Shown one piece after another: positions 42,590 through 51,648 of a DNA stretch of 64,000 bases; position 1 is the stretch's first letter; each line of letters begins with the position of its first letter. The stretch spans positions 1 through 64,000 of the forward strand of contig NZ_AUIM01000004.1 in assembly GCF_000423705.1 (NCBI RefSeq), in the 5' to 3' direction. The notes beneath the pieces are model-generated. The model did no database searches, was not told the origin of the DNA, and saw only the letters and a list, made by a program, of their open reading frames with translations. The position numbers and the translations under genes were made by a program. Source of the DNA: Stappia stellulata DSM 5886. GTDB lineage: Bacteria > Pseudomonadota > Alphaproteobacteria > Rhizobiales > Stappiaceae.

Positions 42590-43500
42590 GCGTTGCTTTC
42601 CATGGCCTTGGAACCCTTGCGGCGGTGCTTCGATTCCTCTGGCTCTGCGTCTTTCGCGTCCATGTCGAAGACGACACGCTCCGTGCCTGAGAGCACCACG
42701 AACCGCTGGCCGCGCGCGCGGCCGATCAGCGTCAGTCCGACCTTGCGGGCGAGCTCCACGCCCCAGGCGGTGAAACCGGAGCGCGACACCAGGATCGGAA
42801 TGCCCATCATCGCGGTCTTGATCACCATTTCGGACGTGAGACGGCCGGTCGTATAGAAGATCTTGTCGGCGGCCGGCACATTGTTGAGCCACATCCAGCC
42901 GGCGATCTTGTCGACCGCATTGTGGCGTCCGACGTCTTCCATGTAGGCAACGGCCCGGTCTTCCTGGCACAGCACGCAGCCGTGGATGGCGCCGGCGGTG
43001 AGATAGAGCGACGGCTGGGTGTTGATCTTCTTGGTCAGTGCGTAAAGCCAGGAGGTGTGGATCCGGGCGTCGGGGGCCAGTTCGATCTCGTCGAAGCGGT
43101 CCATCACGTCGCCGAAGACGGTGCCCTGCGCGCAGCCGGAGGTGCGCACCTTCTTTTTCATCTTCTCTTCGTAGTCGGTCGCCCGCTCGGTGCGCACGAC
43201 GACGATCTCCAGGTCCTCGTCGTGGTCGATCCCTGTGATGATGTCATCCGGACGCAGCATGTTCTGGTTGATGAGATAGCCCACCGCGAGCAGGTCCGGG
43301 CGGTCTCCGATCGTCATCATTGTGACGATCTCCTGCGCATTCAGGAAGAGCGTGAGCGCGCGCTCGCTCACGACTCTGAGGTCGACGCGCCTGCCGTCCT
43401 GGTCGGTGCCGGCAACGGCCTCCGACAGACGTGCGTCGTCGGGATCCGGCCGGATGTGAAAGTCGGGCAAACGGGGCGCGGGGGCATTCGATAGGGTCAA
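42586..43500 (-). CDS. fdhD: Formate dehydrogenase accessory sulfurtransferase FdhD
   Basis: FdhD (304 aa) moves sulfur from a cysteine desulfurase to the Mo centre of formate dehydrogenase. It has the Moco-binding GRHNAVDKIAGWM near residue 200 and GRLTSEMVIKTA. The conserved flexible loop reads RTSGCAQGTVFGD with one Cys instead of the CxxC of E. coli FdhD. The start is a TTG at 43500, 6 nt after GGAAGGA; an earlier TTG at 43545 is possible, and there is no ATG. First gene of the Mo-cofactor operon. Confidence 0.9.
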   Translation of the reverse strand: MTLSNAPAPRLPDFHIRPDPDDARLSEAVAGTDQDGRRVDLRVVSERALTLFLNAQEIVTMMTIGDRPDLLAVGYLINQNMLRPDDIITGIDHDEDLEIVVVRTERATDYEEKMKKKVRTSGCAQGTVFGDVMDRFDEIELAPDARIHTSWLYALTKKINTQPSLYLTAGAIHGCVLCQEDRAVAYMEDVGRHNAVDKIAGWMWLNNVPAADKIFYTTGRLTSEMVIKTAMMGIPILVSRSGFTAWGVELARKVGLTLIGRARGQRFVVLSGTERVVFDMDAKDAEPEESKHRRKGSKAMESNA

Positions 43501-43623
43501 GGCTGTGTCCTTCCGGCCAAGGCGTGAACGCCGCTGGTGCTTCAAACTATGGAAGGAGACGGAGGGCTGGCAAGGGGGAGCCTGCGAGACGCCGTGCGAC
43601 GTGCGGATTGCAGGGGGAAAGGA

Positions 43624-44082
43624 TCAGGCGCGCATGACGTCGCGCGTTTCGAAGCCGCGGTGGACCCGGGTTGCGCTGAACATCATCACCGAGACGAGAT
43701 CGTCGTATCCGACAAGATCGGGCGTGTTGGCAATCGGCAGGAAAAGACTTGCCAGAACACCGTCATAAGCATCCATCGTGTCGGTGAAGAACAGCCATTC
43801 GCCCGGCATCAGCCGTTCCGAATCGGAGCGCTCGTCGATTATCACCAGATCCTTGTGGCGATCATCCGCCCGGATCCGCGCGAAGGTTTCGCGTACGTCC
43901 ACATCCGCGCCTTCAAGGATCTGGAAGAACGTCGATCCGGCAAGCAGCAGGGCGCCCGTGATGCCCTGGCGGGAATTGTTCGCACGCGCATAAGCCAGCA
44001 GCCGGTCGATCTCGTCGTCCAGCGAAAGTGTCATTTTCGAAAAGTCGAGCGTGCTGCGATAGCAAAGCCGCGTTACGGTCAT
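43624..44082 (-). CDS. BLUF-domain blue-light photoreceptor, copy 1
   Basis: A 152-aa short BLUF protein that binds FAD and senses blue light. The photocycle residues are in place: Tyr 8 in RLCYRST, Asn 36 in NNSRQGITGALL and Gln 54 in FFQILEG. No output domain is fused beyond the short C-terminal cap, so it must signal through a partner. It lies next to an equally long BLUF paralogue (copy 2) in the same direction, 140 bp away. Confidence 0.93.
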   Translation of the reverse strand: MTVTRLCYRSTLDFSKMTLSLDDEIDRLLAYARANNSRQGITGALLLAGSTFFQILEGADVDVRETFARIRADDRHKDLVIIDERSDSERLMPGEWLFFTDTMDAYDGVLASLFLPIANTPDLVGYDDLVSVMMFSATRVHRGFETRDVMRA

Positions 44083-44222
44083 CTGAGCCTGTCCCGGTGT
44101 TCTAGGTTGTGGGACGACCCTACACGCCAGACGTTCGGTTTCCGTAATCAGCGGCGCGGATTATTGCGCAATTGCATTAACTTGCCAGCAAGCACCCGGT
44201 TGCGGGGAGGCGCGTTTCCAGC

Positions 44223-44681
44223 TCACACGAGCATGGCGGCATGCGTGTAGCGGGCCGGCTCGAGATGCGCTGCAACCGTGCGCAATTCACGTCGAAGCTC
44301 CCCGCAGGAGACCGTTGCCGTACCATGCCCAAGCGCGCCGAGAAGCCCGTCGGGGCGATCTGCGTCATTGCGATAGTCAGCGAAATACAGCCAGCATTGG
44401 CCGAACAGGCGGGTTTCGACATCCCCCTTGCACAGGATCTCGATCGGTCCGCGCAATCGCCGGTCGCGGCGGGCGCACTCCAGGCTGTCGGTGAGCCCGT
44501 TGGCGCTTCCCTCCAGCCATTGCACCAGACGGTCTGGGTAGAGGAGGATCGCGCCGGTGACGCCGTTGAGGCGATTGAGGCGGCGGGCGCGGGACAGGGC
44601 CCGTTCGATTTCCGCGTCGGCGGGGGTGCGGATCGCGGTCCAGTCGATCTCGCAGGTGTAGCAAAGCGCTTCGAGCGTCAT
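44223..44681 (-). CDS. BLUF-domain blue-light photoreceptor, copy 2
   Basis: Also 152 aa, aligned without gaps to copy 1 over the first 60 residues: Tyr 8 (ALCYTC), Asn 36 (LNRLNGVTGAIL) and Gln 54 (RLVQWLEG) are all kept. Elsewhere it has diverged strongly, so this is an old duplication and the two probably have separate partners. ATG 44681 was chosen by alignment to copy 1. It lies upstream of copy 1. Confidence 0.92.
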   Translation of the reverse strand: MTLEALCYTCEIDWTAIRTPADAEIERALSRARRLNRLNGVTGAILLYPDRLVQWLEGSANGLTDSLECARRDRRLRGPIEILCKGDVETRLFGQCWLYFADYRNDADRPDGLLGALGHGTATVSCGELRRELRTVAAHLEPARYTHAAMLV

Positions 44682-44957
44682 CGCCCTGACTCCGGTGGTT
44701 TTAGCATGCCCCTTGCCGCCCACTGTGGTCGCCGAGCACTGGCGATTTCGTTAATTCGACGCGCAATATCGACAAATTCTGCGAAAACTTGTCTCAAAAT
44801 TTGTGAAACTTGTGACAGGTTGCGTGAACGCGAACGGTCCGCTGCGACGGCCTCGGCCGGATTTGGCGATTGACCTTTACCCCGATCACCTTACGTTCCC
44901 GGCATCGGTTTCGGGTACGGGTTTGAAATGATGTTCTGGAAGAAAAAGGGAGATGCA

Positions 44958-46142
44958 ATGCCGACGCGTGAGGACGTCCTCGCCGAACTGGCGAAGGTCA
45001 AGGGGCCGGATCTGAAGGACGATATTGTATCGCTCGGACTTGTGTCGGATGTGTTCATCTCCGAGGGGCGGGTGATCTTTTCCATAACCGTTCCGGCGGA
45101 GCGCGCGGAAGAGCTGGAGCCATTGCGCCAGGCCGCCGAGAAGGTGGTGGCCAAGCTGCCCGGGGTCGACAAGGTTCTGGCGGCACTGACCTCGGAAAAG
45201 GGGCAGGGCACCGGCCCGGCGCCGACCCCGCCGCCCGTGCGCCCGGCGCCCAAGACCGGCGAGGCGGCCAGCGTTCCGCCGCCGATGCAGGGGCGGGCCA
45301 AGGCCGCCGCGGGCGGAGGAGGCGAGAAGCCCGGCGTTCCCGGCGTGAAGGCCATCATCGCGGTCGCCTCCGGCAAGGGCGGGGTCGGCAAGTCGACGAC
45401 GACCTGCAATCTGGCGCTGGCGCTGCAGGCGAACGGCCTGAAGGTCGGAGTGCTCGATGCCGACATCTACGGGCCGTCCATTCCGCGCCTGTTCCGCGTG
45501 ACCGGCCGCCCGGAACCCGTCTCGGGCCGCATCCTCAAACCGCTCGAAGGCTATGGCATCAAGGTGATGTCGATGGGCTTCCTGGTGGAAGAGGAAACCC
45601 CGATGATCTGGCGCGGTCCGATGGTAATTTCGGCCATCACCCAGATGCTGCGCGAGGTCGCCTGGGGCGATCTCGACGTTCTGGTCGTGGACATGCCGCC
45701 GGGAACCGGCGACGCGCAGCTGACGATGGCGCAGAATGTGCCGCTCGCCGGCGCGGTGATCGTGTCGACGCCGCAGGACCTCGCGCTGATCGACGCCCGC
45801 AAGGGGCTGAACATGTTCCGCCGGGTGGATGTGCCGCTGCTCGGGATCGTGGAGAACATGAGCTATTTCCTGTGTCCCGATTGTGGCGGGCGCCACGACA
45901 TCTTCGGACATGGCGGCGCCCGCGCGGAAGCCGAAAAGCTCGGCGTTCCCTTCCTCGGCGAGGTGCCGCTCGACATGGCGATCCGCGAGACGTCCGACGC
46001 CGGCACGCCCGTGACGGTGACCGACCCGGACGGACCTCACGCCCGCGTTTACAAGGACATCGCCGCAAAGGTCTGGGCCGAGGTCGAACGTCACAAGGAG
46101 GGCGGCGAGCGCGCCGCCCCGAAGATCGTCTTCGAGAGCTGA
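44958..46142 (+). CDS. mrp: Mrp/NBP35-family Fe-S cluster carrier ATPase (ApbC)
   Basis: P-loop ATPase (394 aa) that carries Fe-S clusters. An N-terminal DUF59/MIP18 domain (about 1-90), a Pro/Ala linker, then the deviant Walker A VASGKGGVGKSTTT (about 138), DADIYGPSIPRLF, PPGTGDAQL and the cluster-binding FLCPDCGGRH (CxxC near 312). ATG 44958 follows GGGAG and matches the usual N-terminus TREDVLAELAKVKGPDL; an upstream in-frame ATG at 44928 would add ten residues. Confidence 0.93.
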   Translation: MPTREDVLAELAKVKGPDLKDDIVSLGLVSDVFISEGRVIFSITVPAERAEELEPLRQAAEKVVAKLPGVDKVLAALTSEKGQGTGPAPTPPPVRPAPKTGEAASVPPPMQGRAKAAAGGGGEKPGVPGVKAIIAVASGKGGVGKSTTTCNLALALQANGLKVGVLDADIYGPSIPRLFRVTGRPEPVSGRILKPLEGYGIKVMSMGFLVEEETPMIWRGPMVISAITQMLREVAWGDLDVLVVDMPPGTGDAQLTMAQNVPLAGAVIVSTPQDLALIDARKGLNMFRRVDVPLLGIVENMSYFLCPDCGGRHDIFGHGGARAEAEKLGVPFLGEVPLDMAIRETSDAGTPVTVTDPDGPHARVYKDIAAKVWAEVERHKEGGERAAPKIVFES

Positions 46143-46162
46143 AGCCGGTCCGGGCCAGGGTT

Positions 46163-46198
46163 GAAAAGGGCGTCGCGCCGATTGCGGCGCCCGTTTTC
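46163..46198 (+). terminator. Terminator-like hairpin after mrp
   Basis: GAAAAGGGCG...GCGCCG pairs with CGGCGC...CCGTTTTC with one internal irregularity, and a T4 run follows the stem, about 20 nt after the mrp stop. The remaining 380 bases before the formate dehydrogenase operon are AT-rich and hold its promoter. Confidence 0.55.
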
Positions 46199-46530
46199 AT
46201 GCCCCGCGACAAACAACCCGCCGATCCGAATCGGTCCGCCCGGATACCCGCATCGAACGGCCCGCATCATAGACCAAAGTCTATGCCATTTGACGGCAAT
46301 AAGTTTCGGGGAAAAATCAGCTTTTTGCGGGCGGGCAAGATTGGCGTCGGGTTTCGTGGTTCGAGCGGGATCGCGGATGGGGTAAAACGCGCAATAAATG
46401 CTGCAACGCAGTATCCCTTGGGCGGTCATTTTATGTGATTTCATGTTTTTGGTGTTGTTTTGTGTATCGGTCGGGAAATTTATCCGAACTTTGTCCGATA
46501 TTGCAGTTGGCGACGCAAAACTGAATTCAT

Positions 46531-46559
46531 TTGCAACAGTTTGGCTCGCCCCGTTATCT
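46531..46559 (+). promoter_or_regulatory. Housekeeping-type promoter of the formate dehydrogenase operon
   Basis: TTGCAA (46531-46536), a 17-nt spacer and TTATCT (46554-46559), ending 23 nt before the ATG at 46583. AGGAGA 9 nt before that ATG is the ribosome site. The region upstream (46250-46530) is unusually AT-rich and may bind activators. Confidence 0.6.
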
Positions 46560-46582
46560 TCACCGCCTAGGAGAATGCCTGA

Positions 46583-47272
46583 ATGACGGCAGATAGAGTT
46601 TCGCTTGCTGGCAGGGACATGGCCGACAAAGCTCAAGATGACCGCATCGATGCGCGCGACCAGGGTCGCGACGCGGTCGTGTGCCCGGAAGACCGCGACC
46701 GGGTCGCGCTCTACGGCCTTTTGGCGAGCGGCCTTCAGGGGCCTGTCGGTCAGGACTGGCTCGATGTCGTCTCCGGTCTGAGCGGCGGCGGAGACGATCT
46801 TGCCGACGCGATTGCCGGTCTCGCGTCTGCCGCGGCGCAAGCCGACCCCGAGAGCCTCGGGCGCAATTATCACGATCTCTTCATCGGGGTGGGGCGCGGC
46901 GAGCTGGTTCCCTACGGATCCTATTATCTGACCGGGTTCTTGAACGAGAAGCCGCTTGCGCTGCTGCGGCAGGACATGCGCCGGCTCGGGATCGAGCGCG
47001 ATCCCGACGTCAAGGAACCCGAGGATCACATTGCCGCGCTTTGCCAGATGATGGCGGGCCTGATCGAGGGCGATTTCGGCGACGGGGTGCCGGCAACGTC
47101 GTCGCGTTTCTTCAGGGCTCATCTGGCGAGCTGGGCGCCGTATTTCTTCAAGGACCTTGCAGCAACCGGCGCGGGGGCGGTCTATCCGGCGCTCGGCCGG
47201 CTGGGGCAGGTGTTCATTGATCTGGAAGAACATGCGGATGCGCTGTTTGAGCAACGGCGCGGCGCGGTATGA
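46583..47272 (+). CDS. TorD/DmsD-family chaperone for formate dehydrogenase
   Basis: A cytoplasmic all-helical redox-enzyme chaperone (229 aa). The TorD family core LGRNYHDLFIGVGRGELVPYGSYYLTG is near residue 92-118, followed by EPEDHIAALCQMMAGLI near 143. It would hold the TAT-leader subunit until Mo-cofactor insertion is complete. First gene of the operon; the 25-residue polar N-terminus is not conserved in the family and may be partly over-called. Confidence 0.9.
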   Translation: MTADRVSLAGRDMADKAQDDRIDARDQGRDAVVCPEDRDRVALYGLLASGLQGPVGQDWLDVVSGLSGGGDDLADAIAGLASAAAQADPESLGRNYHDLFIGVGRGELVPYGSYYLTGFLNEKPLALLRQDMRRLGIERDPDVKEPEDHIAALCQMMAGLIEGDFGDGVPATSSRFFRAHLASWAPYFFKDLAATGAGAVYPALGRLGQVFIDLEEHADALFEQRRGAV

Positions 47273-47352
47273 CCGACGGTCGCGGGTCGCGGACCTGAAC
47301 GATCGAACGAAAGATGCGGACCCGGGTCCGGTTATGAACCTAGGAGAGTGAC

Positions 47353-47544
47353 ATGAGACGGAAAGATACAGCGGTGGAAGCGGATCGGCGCAGTTTCCTG
47401 AAGCTCGCGGGTCTGGGTGCGGTTGCCGGGTCGGCGACCCTCGTGGCCGGCGAAGCGGTTGCCGACGAGGCACTTCCCGAGACCGCGGCCGGTTATCGCG
47501 AAACCGAGCACGTGAAGACATTCTACAAGTCCGCGCGCTTCTGA
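47353..47544 (+). CDS. Small TAT-signal protein of the formate dehydrogenase operon
   Basis: A 63-aa protein that is mainly a twin-arginine signal (ADRRSFLKLAGLGAVAGSAT near residues 10-29) with a short mature tail ending TEHVKTFYKSARF. Such tiny TAT peptides precede the catalytic subunit in many formate dehydrogenase clusters. The role is unknown; it may be a periplasmic subunit or maturation factor. GTTATGA and AGGAGAG lie upstream of the ATG. Confidence 0.85.
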   Translation: MRRKDTAVEADRRSFLKLAGLGAVAGSATLVAGEAVADEALPETAAGYRETEHVKTFYKSARF

Positions 47545-47684
47545 CGACGGGACATGGACACGCCCGATCCCGCCCGCGAAATCGGACGAGACGGCGATTT
47601 TCGCAGACTTCGGATCGACACGGATACGAGGTCCCACGCGCAGGCACATCGCTGAATGCCGGGCGCGATTGAGGGAGAAACGAG

Positions 47685-50582
47685 ATGCTGAGGAAAAAGA
47701 CGAGCGCAATCGCCCGTCGCACCCGGTTGACATCCGCCGTGGAGGCCATGGGGGCCAGCGCGATGGATCGTCGGACGTTCTTGCGCCGATCCGGGCTTGC
47801 GGCTGGGGGCCTTGCGGCGGCCGGAGCGCTGACAGGTGGCATGGTTCGCAAGGCCGAGGCCGCAGGGCCGACGGCTGCTGCAGCCGAGATCAAGAAGACC
47901 GTCTGCACGCACTGCTCGGTGGGCTGCACGGTGCTTGCCGAGGTTCAGGACGGTGTGTGGACGGGGCAGGAACCCGGCTTCGACAGTCCGTTCAATCTCG
48001 GCGCACATTGCGCCAAGGGCGCGTCGGTGCGTGAGCACGCCCATGGCGAGCGCCGGCTGAAATATCCGACCAAGATGGTCGACGGCAAGTGGGAGCGGAT
48101 CTCCTGGGATCAGGCGATCGAGGAAGTCGGCGACCAGATGCTGCAGATCCGCGAGGAAAGCGGCCCCGACAGCGTTTACTGGCTGGGCTCTGCCAAGCAC
48201 AGCAACGAGCAGGCGTATCTGGTGCGCAAGTTCGCGGCCTTCTGGGGCACGAACAACGTCGACCACCAGGCTCGTATCTGTCACTCCACCACGGTCGCAG
48301 GTGTTGCAAACACCTGGGGCTACGGTGCGATGACGAACTCCTACAATGACATCCACAACAGCCGCGCGATCTTCATCATTGGCGGGAACCCGGCCGAGGC
48401 GCACCCCGTCTCGCTGCTGCATGTTCTCAAGGCCAAGGAAGAAAACGCCGCGCCGCTGATCGTCTGCGATCCGCGCTTCACGCGCACCGCGGCGCATGCC
48501 TCCGAGTATGTCCGCTTCCGTCCGGGATCGGACGTTGCGCTCGTGTGGGGCCTTCTCTGGCATATCTTCGAGAACGGCTGGGAAGACCGCGAGTACATTC
48601 GCCAGCGCGTCTGGGGCATGGACGAGATCCGCGCCGAGGTTGCCAAGTGGACGCCGGAAGAAACCGAGCGTGTCACGGGCGTGCCGGGGTCGCAGCTCAA
48701 GCGCGTCGCGCGCACGCTGGCCAACAACCGTCCGGGCACCGTGATCTGGTGCATGGGCGGAACGCAGCACACCAACGGCAACAACAACACCCGCGCCTAC
48801 TGCATCCTGCAGCTCGCGCTCGGCAACATGGGCAAGGAAGGCGGCGGGACGAATATCTTCCGCGGCCATGACAACGTCCAGGGTGCGACCGATCTGGGTG
48901 TGCTTGCCGACACGCTGCCGGGCTATTACGGCCTTGCGGAAGGCTCGTGGAAGCATTGGGCGCGCGTCTGGGACGTTCCGTTCGAGGACATTGCAGCGCG
49001 GTTCGCGACGATGAAGGGCCCCGACGGCAAGGACGTCGCGATGATGCACGAGACCGGTATTCCGGTTTCGCGCTGGATCGACGGCGTTCTTGAGGACAAG
49101 GCGAACCTGGAACAGCCGGACAACACCCGCGCGATGGTGTTCTGGGGCCATGCGCCGAACTCGCAGACCCGTCTGCCCGACATGAAGAAGGCGATGGAGA
49201 AGCTCGACCTTCTGGTCATCATCGATCCGTTCCCGACCATGTCGGCGGTGATGCATGACCGCAAGGACGGCGTCTATCTGCTGCCGGCGACGACCCAGTT
49301 CGAGACCTATGGCTCGGTCACGGCGTCCAACCGGTCGCTTCAGTGGCGCGAGAAGGTCGTCGAGCCGCTGTTCGAGAGCAAGACGGACCACGAGATCACC
49401 TACCTTCTGGCCAAGAAGTTCGGTTTCGCGGACGCGATGTTCAAGAACATCGAGGTCAATGGCAACGAGCCGCTGATCGAGGATGTGACGCGCGAGTTCA
49501 ACCGCGGCATGTGGACCATCGGCTACACCGGCCAGTCGCCGGAGCGGCTCAAGCTGCACATGGAAAACCAGCACACCTTCGACCGCACCACGTTGCGTGC
49601 GATCGGCGGCCCGGCCGATGGCGACTTCTACGGTCTGCCGTGGCCGTGCTGGGGCACGGCGGAGATGAACCATCCCGGGTCCGCCGTCCTCTACAACACA
49701 TCGCTTCCGGTTTCCGAAGGCGGCATGGGCTTCCGCGCCCGCTTCGGCGTGGAAAAGGACGGTGACAACCTGCTCGCCGAATCCTCCTGGCCGACCGGGT
49801 CGGAGATCGAGGACGGATATCCCGAGTTCACCATGGCCATGCTTCAGAAGCTCGGCTGGGACGGGGATCTGACCGACGAGGAACGCTCCGCCATCGACGC
49901 GGTCGCCGGCGAGAACACGAACTGGAAGACCGACCTTTCGGGCGGCATCCAGCGCGTGGCGATCAAGCACGGCTGCGCTCCTTATGGCAACGCCAAGGCC
50001 CGTGCGGTCGTGTGGACCTTCCCGGATCCGGTGCCGGTGCATCGCGAACCGCTCTACACCAACCGCCGCGACCTGCTCGACAAGTATGCGACCTATGAGG
50101 ACAAGACCTTCTGGCGCGTCCCCACCCGCTACAAGTCGATCCAGGAAAACGACTTCTCCAAGGACTTCCCGATCATTCTCACCTCGGGACGCCTGGTGGA
50201 GTACGAGGGCGGCGGCGACGAGACGCGGTCCAATCCGTGGCTGGCCGAACTGCAGCAGGACATGTTCGTCGAGATCAACACGCGTGACGCCAACAATCTC
50301 GGCGTTCGCGATGGCCAGATGGTCTGGGTGCACGGTCCGGAAGGCGGCAAGGTGAAGGTCATGGCTCTGGTGACCGAACGTGTCGGCTCCGGCGTTGCCT
50401 TCATGCCCTTCCACTTCGGCGGGCACTTCCAGGGTGAAGACCAGAGGCACAAATATCCGAAGGGTGCGGATCCGTACGTCCTGGGCGAGGCCACCAACAC
50501 GGCCCAGACCTATGGCTACGATTCGGTCACCCAGATGCAGGAAACCAAGGCCACGCTGTGCCGCATCGAGCGCGCGGCGTAA
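47685..50582 (+). CDS. fdhA: Formate dehydrogenase catalytic (alpha) subunit, Mo-bis-MGD, TAT exported
   Basis: A 965-aa molybdoenzyme that oxidises formate to CO2 on the periplasmic face. TAT motif DRRTFLRRSGLAAGG at 28-42. The N-terminal 4Fe-4S site is Cys 74, 77, 81 and 109 (CTHCSVGC). The metal ligand is Cys 199 in DHQARICHSTTVAG, followed by the catalytic His 200, so this is a Cys, not a selenocysteine, enzyme. C-terminal MopB domain with VRDGQMVWVHGPEGGKVKV. ATG 47685 places a 27-residue leader before the TAT motif. Confidence 0.95.
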   Translation: MLRKKTSAIARRTRLTSAVEAMGASAMDRRTFLRRSGLAAGGLAAAGALTGGMVRKAEAAGPTAAAAEIKKTVCTHCSVGCTVLAEVQDGVWTGQEPGFDSPFNLGAHCAKGASVREHAHGERRLKYPTKMVDGKWERISWDQAIEEVGDQMLQIREESGPDSVYWLGSAKHSNEQAYLVRKFAAFWGTNNVDHQARICHSTTVAGVANTWGYGAMTNSYNDIHNSRAIFIIGGNPAEAHPVSLLHVLKAKEENAAPLIVCDPRFTRTAAHASEYVRFRPGSDVALVWGLLWHIFENGWEDREYIRQRVWGMDEIRAEVAKWTPEETERVTGVPGSQLKRVARTLANNRPGTVIWCMGGTQHTNGNNNTRAYCILQLALGNMGKEGGGTNIFRGHDNVQGATDLGVLADTLPGYYGLAEGSWKHWARVWDVPFEDIAARFATMKGPDGKDVAMMHETGIPVSRWIDGVLEDKANLEQPDNTRAMVFWGHAPNSQTRLPDMKKAMEKLDLLVIIDPFPTMSAVMHDRKDGVYLLPATTQFETYGSVTASNRSLQWREKVVEPLFESKTDHEITYLLAKKFGFADAMFKNIEVNGNEPLIEDVTREFNRGMWTIGYTGQSPERLKLHMENQHTFDRTTLRAIGGPADGDFYGLPWPCWGTAEMNHPGSAVLYNTSLPVSEGGMGFRARFGVEKDGDNLLAESSWPTGSEIEDGYPEFTMAMLQKLGWDGDLTDEERSAIDAVAGENTNWKTDLSGGIQRVAIKHGCAPYGNAKARAVVWTFPDPVPVHREPLYTNRRDLLDKYATYEDKTFWRVPTRYKSIQENDFSKDFPIILTSGRLVEYEGGGDETRSNPWLAELQQDMFVEINTRDANNLGVRDGQMVWVHGPEGGKVKVMALVTERVGSGVAFMPFHFGGHFQGEDQRHKYPKGADPYVLGEATNTAQTYGYDSVTQMQETKATLCRIERAA

Positions 50583-50594
50583 GGGGGATAGATC

Positions 50595-51194
50595 ATGGCA
50601 CGGATGAAATTCCTCTGTGACGCCGAGCGCTGCATCGAATGCAATGCCTGCGTGACAGCTTGCAAGAACGAGCATGAGGTGCCGTGGGGCATCAATCGTC
50701 GCCGTGTGGTGACGATCCAGGACGGCAAGCCGGGCGAACGCTCGATCTCTGTCGCCTGCATGCACTGCTCGGATGCGCCCTGCATGGCGGTCTGCCCGGT
50801 CGACTGCTTCTACGAGTCGGCCGAGGGGGTGGTTCTCCACTCCAAGGACCTGTGCATCGGTTGCGGCTACTGCTTTTATGCGTGCCCCTTCGGCGCGCCG
50901 CAGTATCCGCAGGCCGGCAACTTCGGGTCGCGCGGCAAGATGGACAAGTGCACCTTCTGCGCCGGCGGTCCGGAAGCCAACAACTCCTCGGCCGAATACG
51001 CCAAATACGGGCGCAACCGCCTGGCAGAGGGCAAGCTGCCGCTCTGTGCGGAAATGTGTTCGACCAAGGCGCTGCTCGCAGGTGACGGCGATGTCGTCTC
51101 CGCGATCTACCGCGAGCGCGTCGTCGCCCGCGGCTTCGGCAGCGGCGCCTGGGGATGGGGCACGGCCTATGAGCAGAAGGCCGGCAGCCTCTGA
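50595..51194 (+). CDS. fdhB: Formate dehydrogenase iron-sulfur (beta) subunit
   Basis: A 199-aa four-cluster ferredoxin-type protein. Cys groups: CDAERCIECNACVTACKNE, CMHCSDAPCMAVCPVDC, CIGCGYCFYACPFG and the interrupted fourth set CTFC...CAEMC. It carries electrons from the Mo subunit to the membrane cytochrome b. It starts 12 nt after fdhA and is exported with it (no signal of its own). Confidence 0.94.
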   Translation: MARMKFLCDAERCIECNACVTACKNEHEVPWGINRRRVVTIQDGKPGERSISVACMHCSDAPCMAVCPVDCFYESAEGVVLHSKDLCIGCGYCFYACPFGAPQYPQAGNFGSRGKMDKCTFCAGGPEANNSSAEYAKYGRNRLAEGKLPLCAEMCSTKALLAGDGDVVSAIYRERVVARGFGSGAWGWGTAYEQKAGSL

Positions 51195-51220
51195 CGCTGG
51201 CCGCCTGAAACGAAACCGGC

Positions 51221-51243
51221 AAAGGCGGCCATCGGCCGCCTTT
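51221..51243 (+). terminator. Hairpin after the beta subunit gene
   Basis: A perfect 10-bp stem AAAGGCGGCC/GGCCGCCTTT with a 3-nt loop, 26 nt after the stop, followed by GTCGTCTG. It probably attenuates rather than fully separates the first half of the cluster from the genes beyond 51649. Confidence 0.65.
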
Positions 51244-51648
51244 GTCGTCTGTGATCCGGACGTCCGTGGCTTGGACGACAGTCCCGGCCAGTGATGGTGG
51301 TTCCTCGCGAAAGCACCCTCCCGCGTGACGCCATGCGGGCTGTGCGACCGCCGCGGAGCCCGCCGGGACGTCAAGCACGACACAGCGCAGGGTCTTGTGG
51401 CCGGAATTTCAGACCTTTGAGCGTCTGTCCGGTGGCAAAAGGTCTGGAATGCGATAAGACATACGGTGTTCTACGGATAGCGTCGGGTTCGCTCGGTATT
51501 CCGAAGGATTGGCCCGCGCCGTGGCGCCGGAGTTCGACCCGGCCGAAGACCCGGGCGGCGGCGGGTTCGGGCAGTGAGAAAGCTCGGTCAGTGGCACCGC
51601 ACGACGAGGCGTGCGGCCGGCATTGGCGTGAGGGCAAGGAGTTTGGAT
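51244..51648. other. 400-bp gap inside the formate dehydrogenase cluster
   Basis: No gene is recognised on either strand. The place of the gap after a terminator hairpin suggests a second promoter for the downstream half of the cluster, but I see no clean -35/-10 pair. Confidence 0.5.

Noticed and set aside
47685-50582. Selenocysteine formate dehydrogenase
   Set aside because: The metal-ligand codon is a normal Cys (residue 199) and there is no in-frame TGA.
47523-51383. Minus-strand open frame of about 1290 codons opposite fdhA and fdhB
   Set aside because: It mirrors the strong codon bias of the formate dehydrogenase genes and has no motif or ribosome site; a shadow frame.
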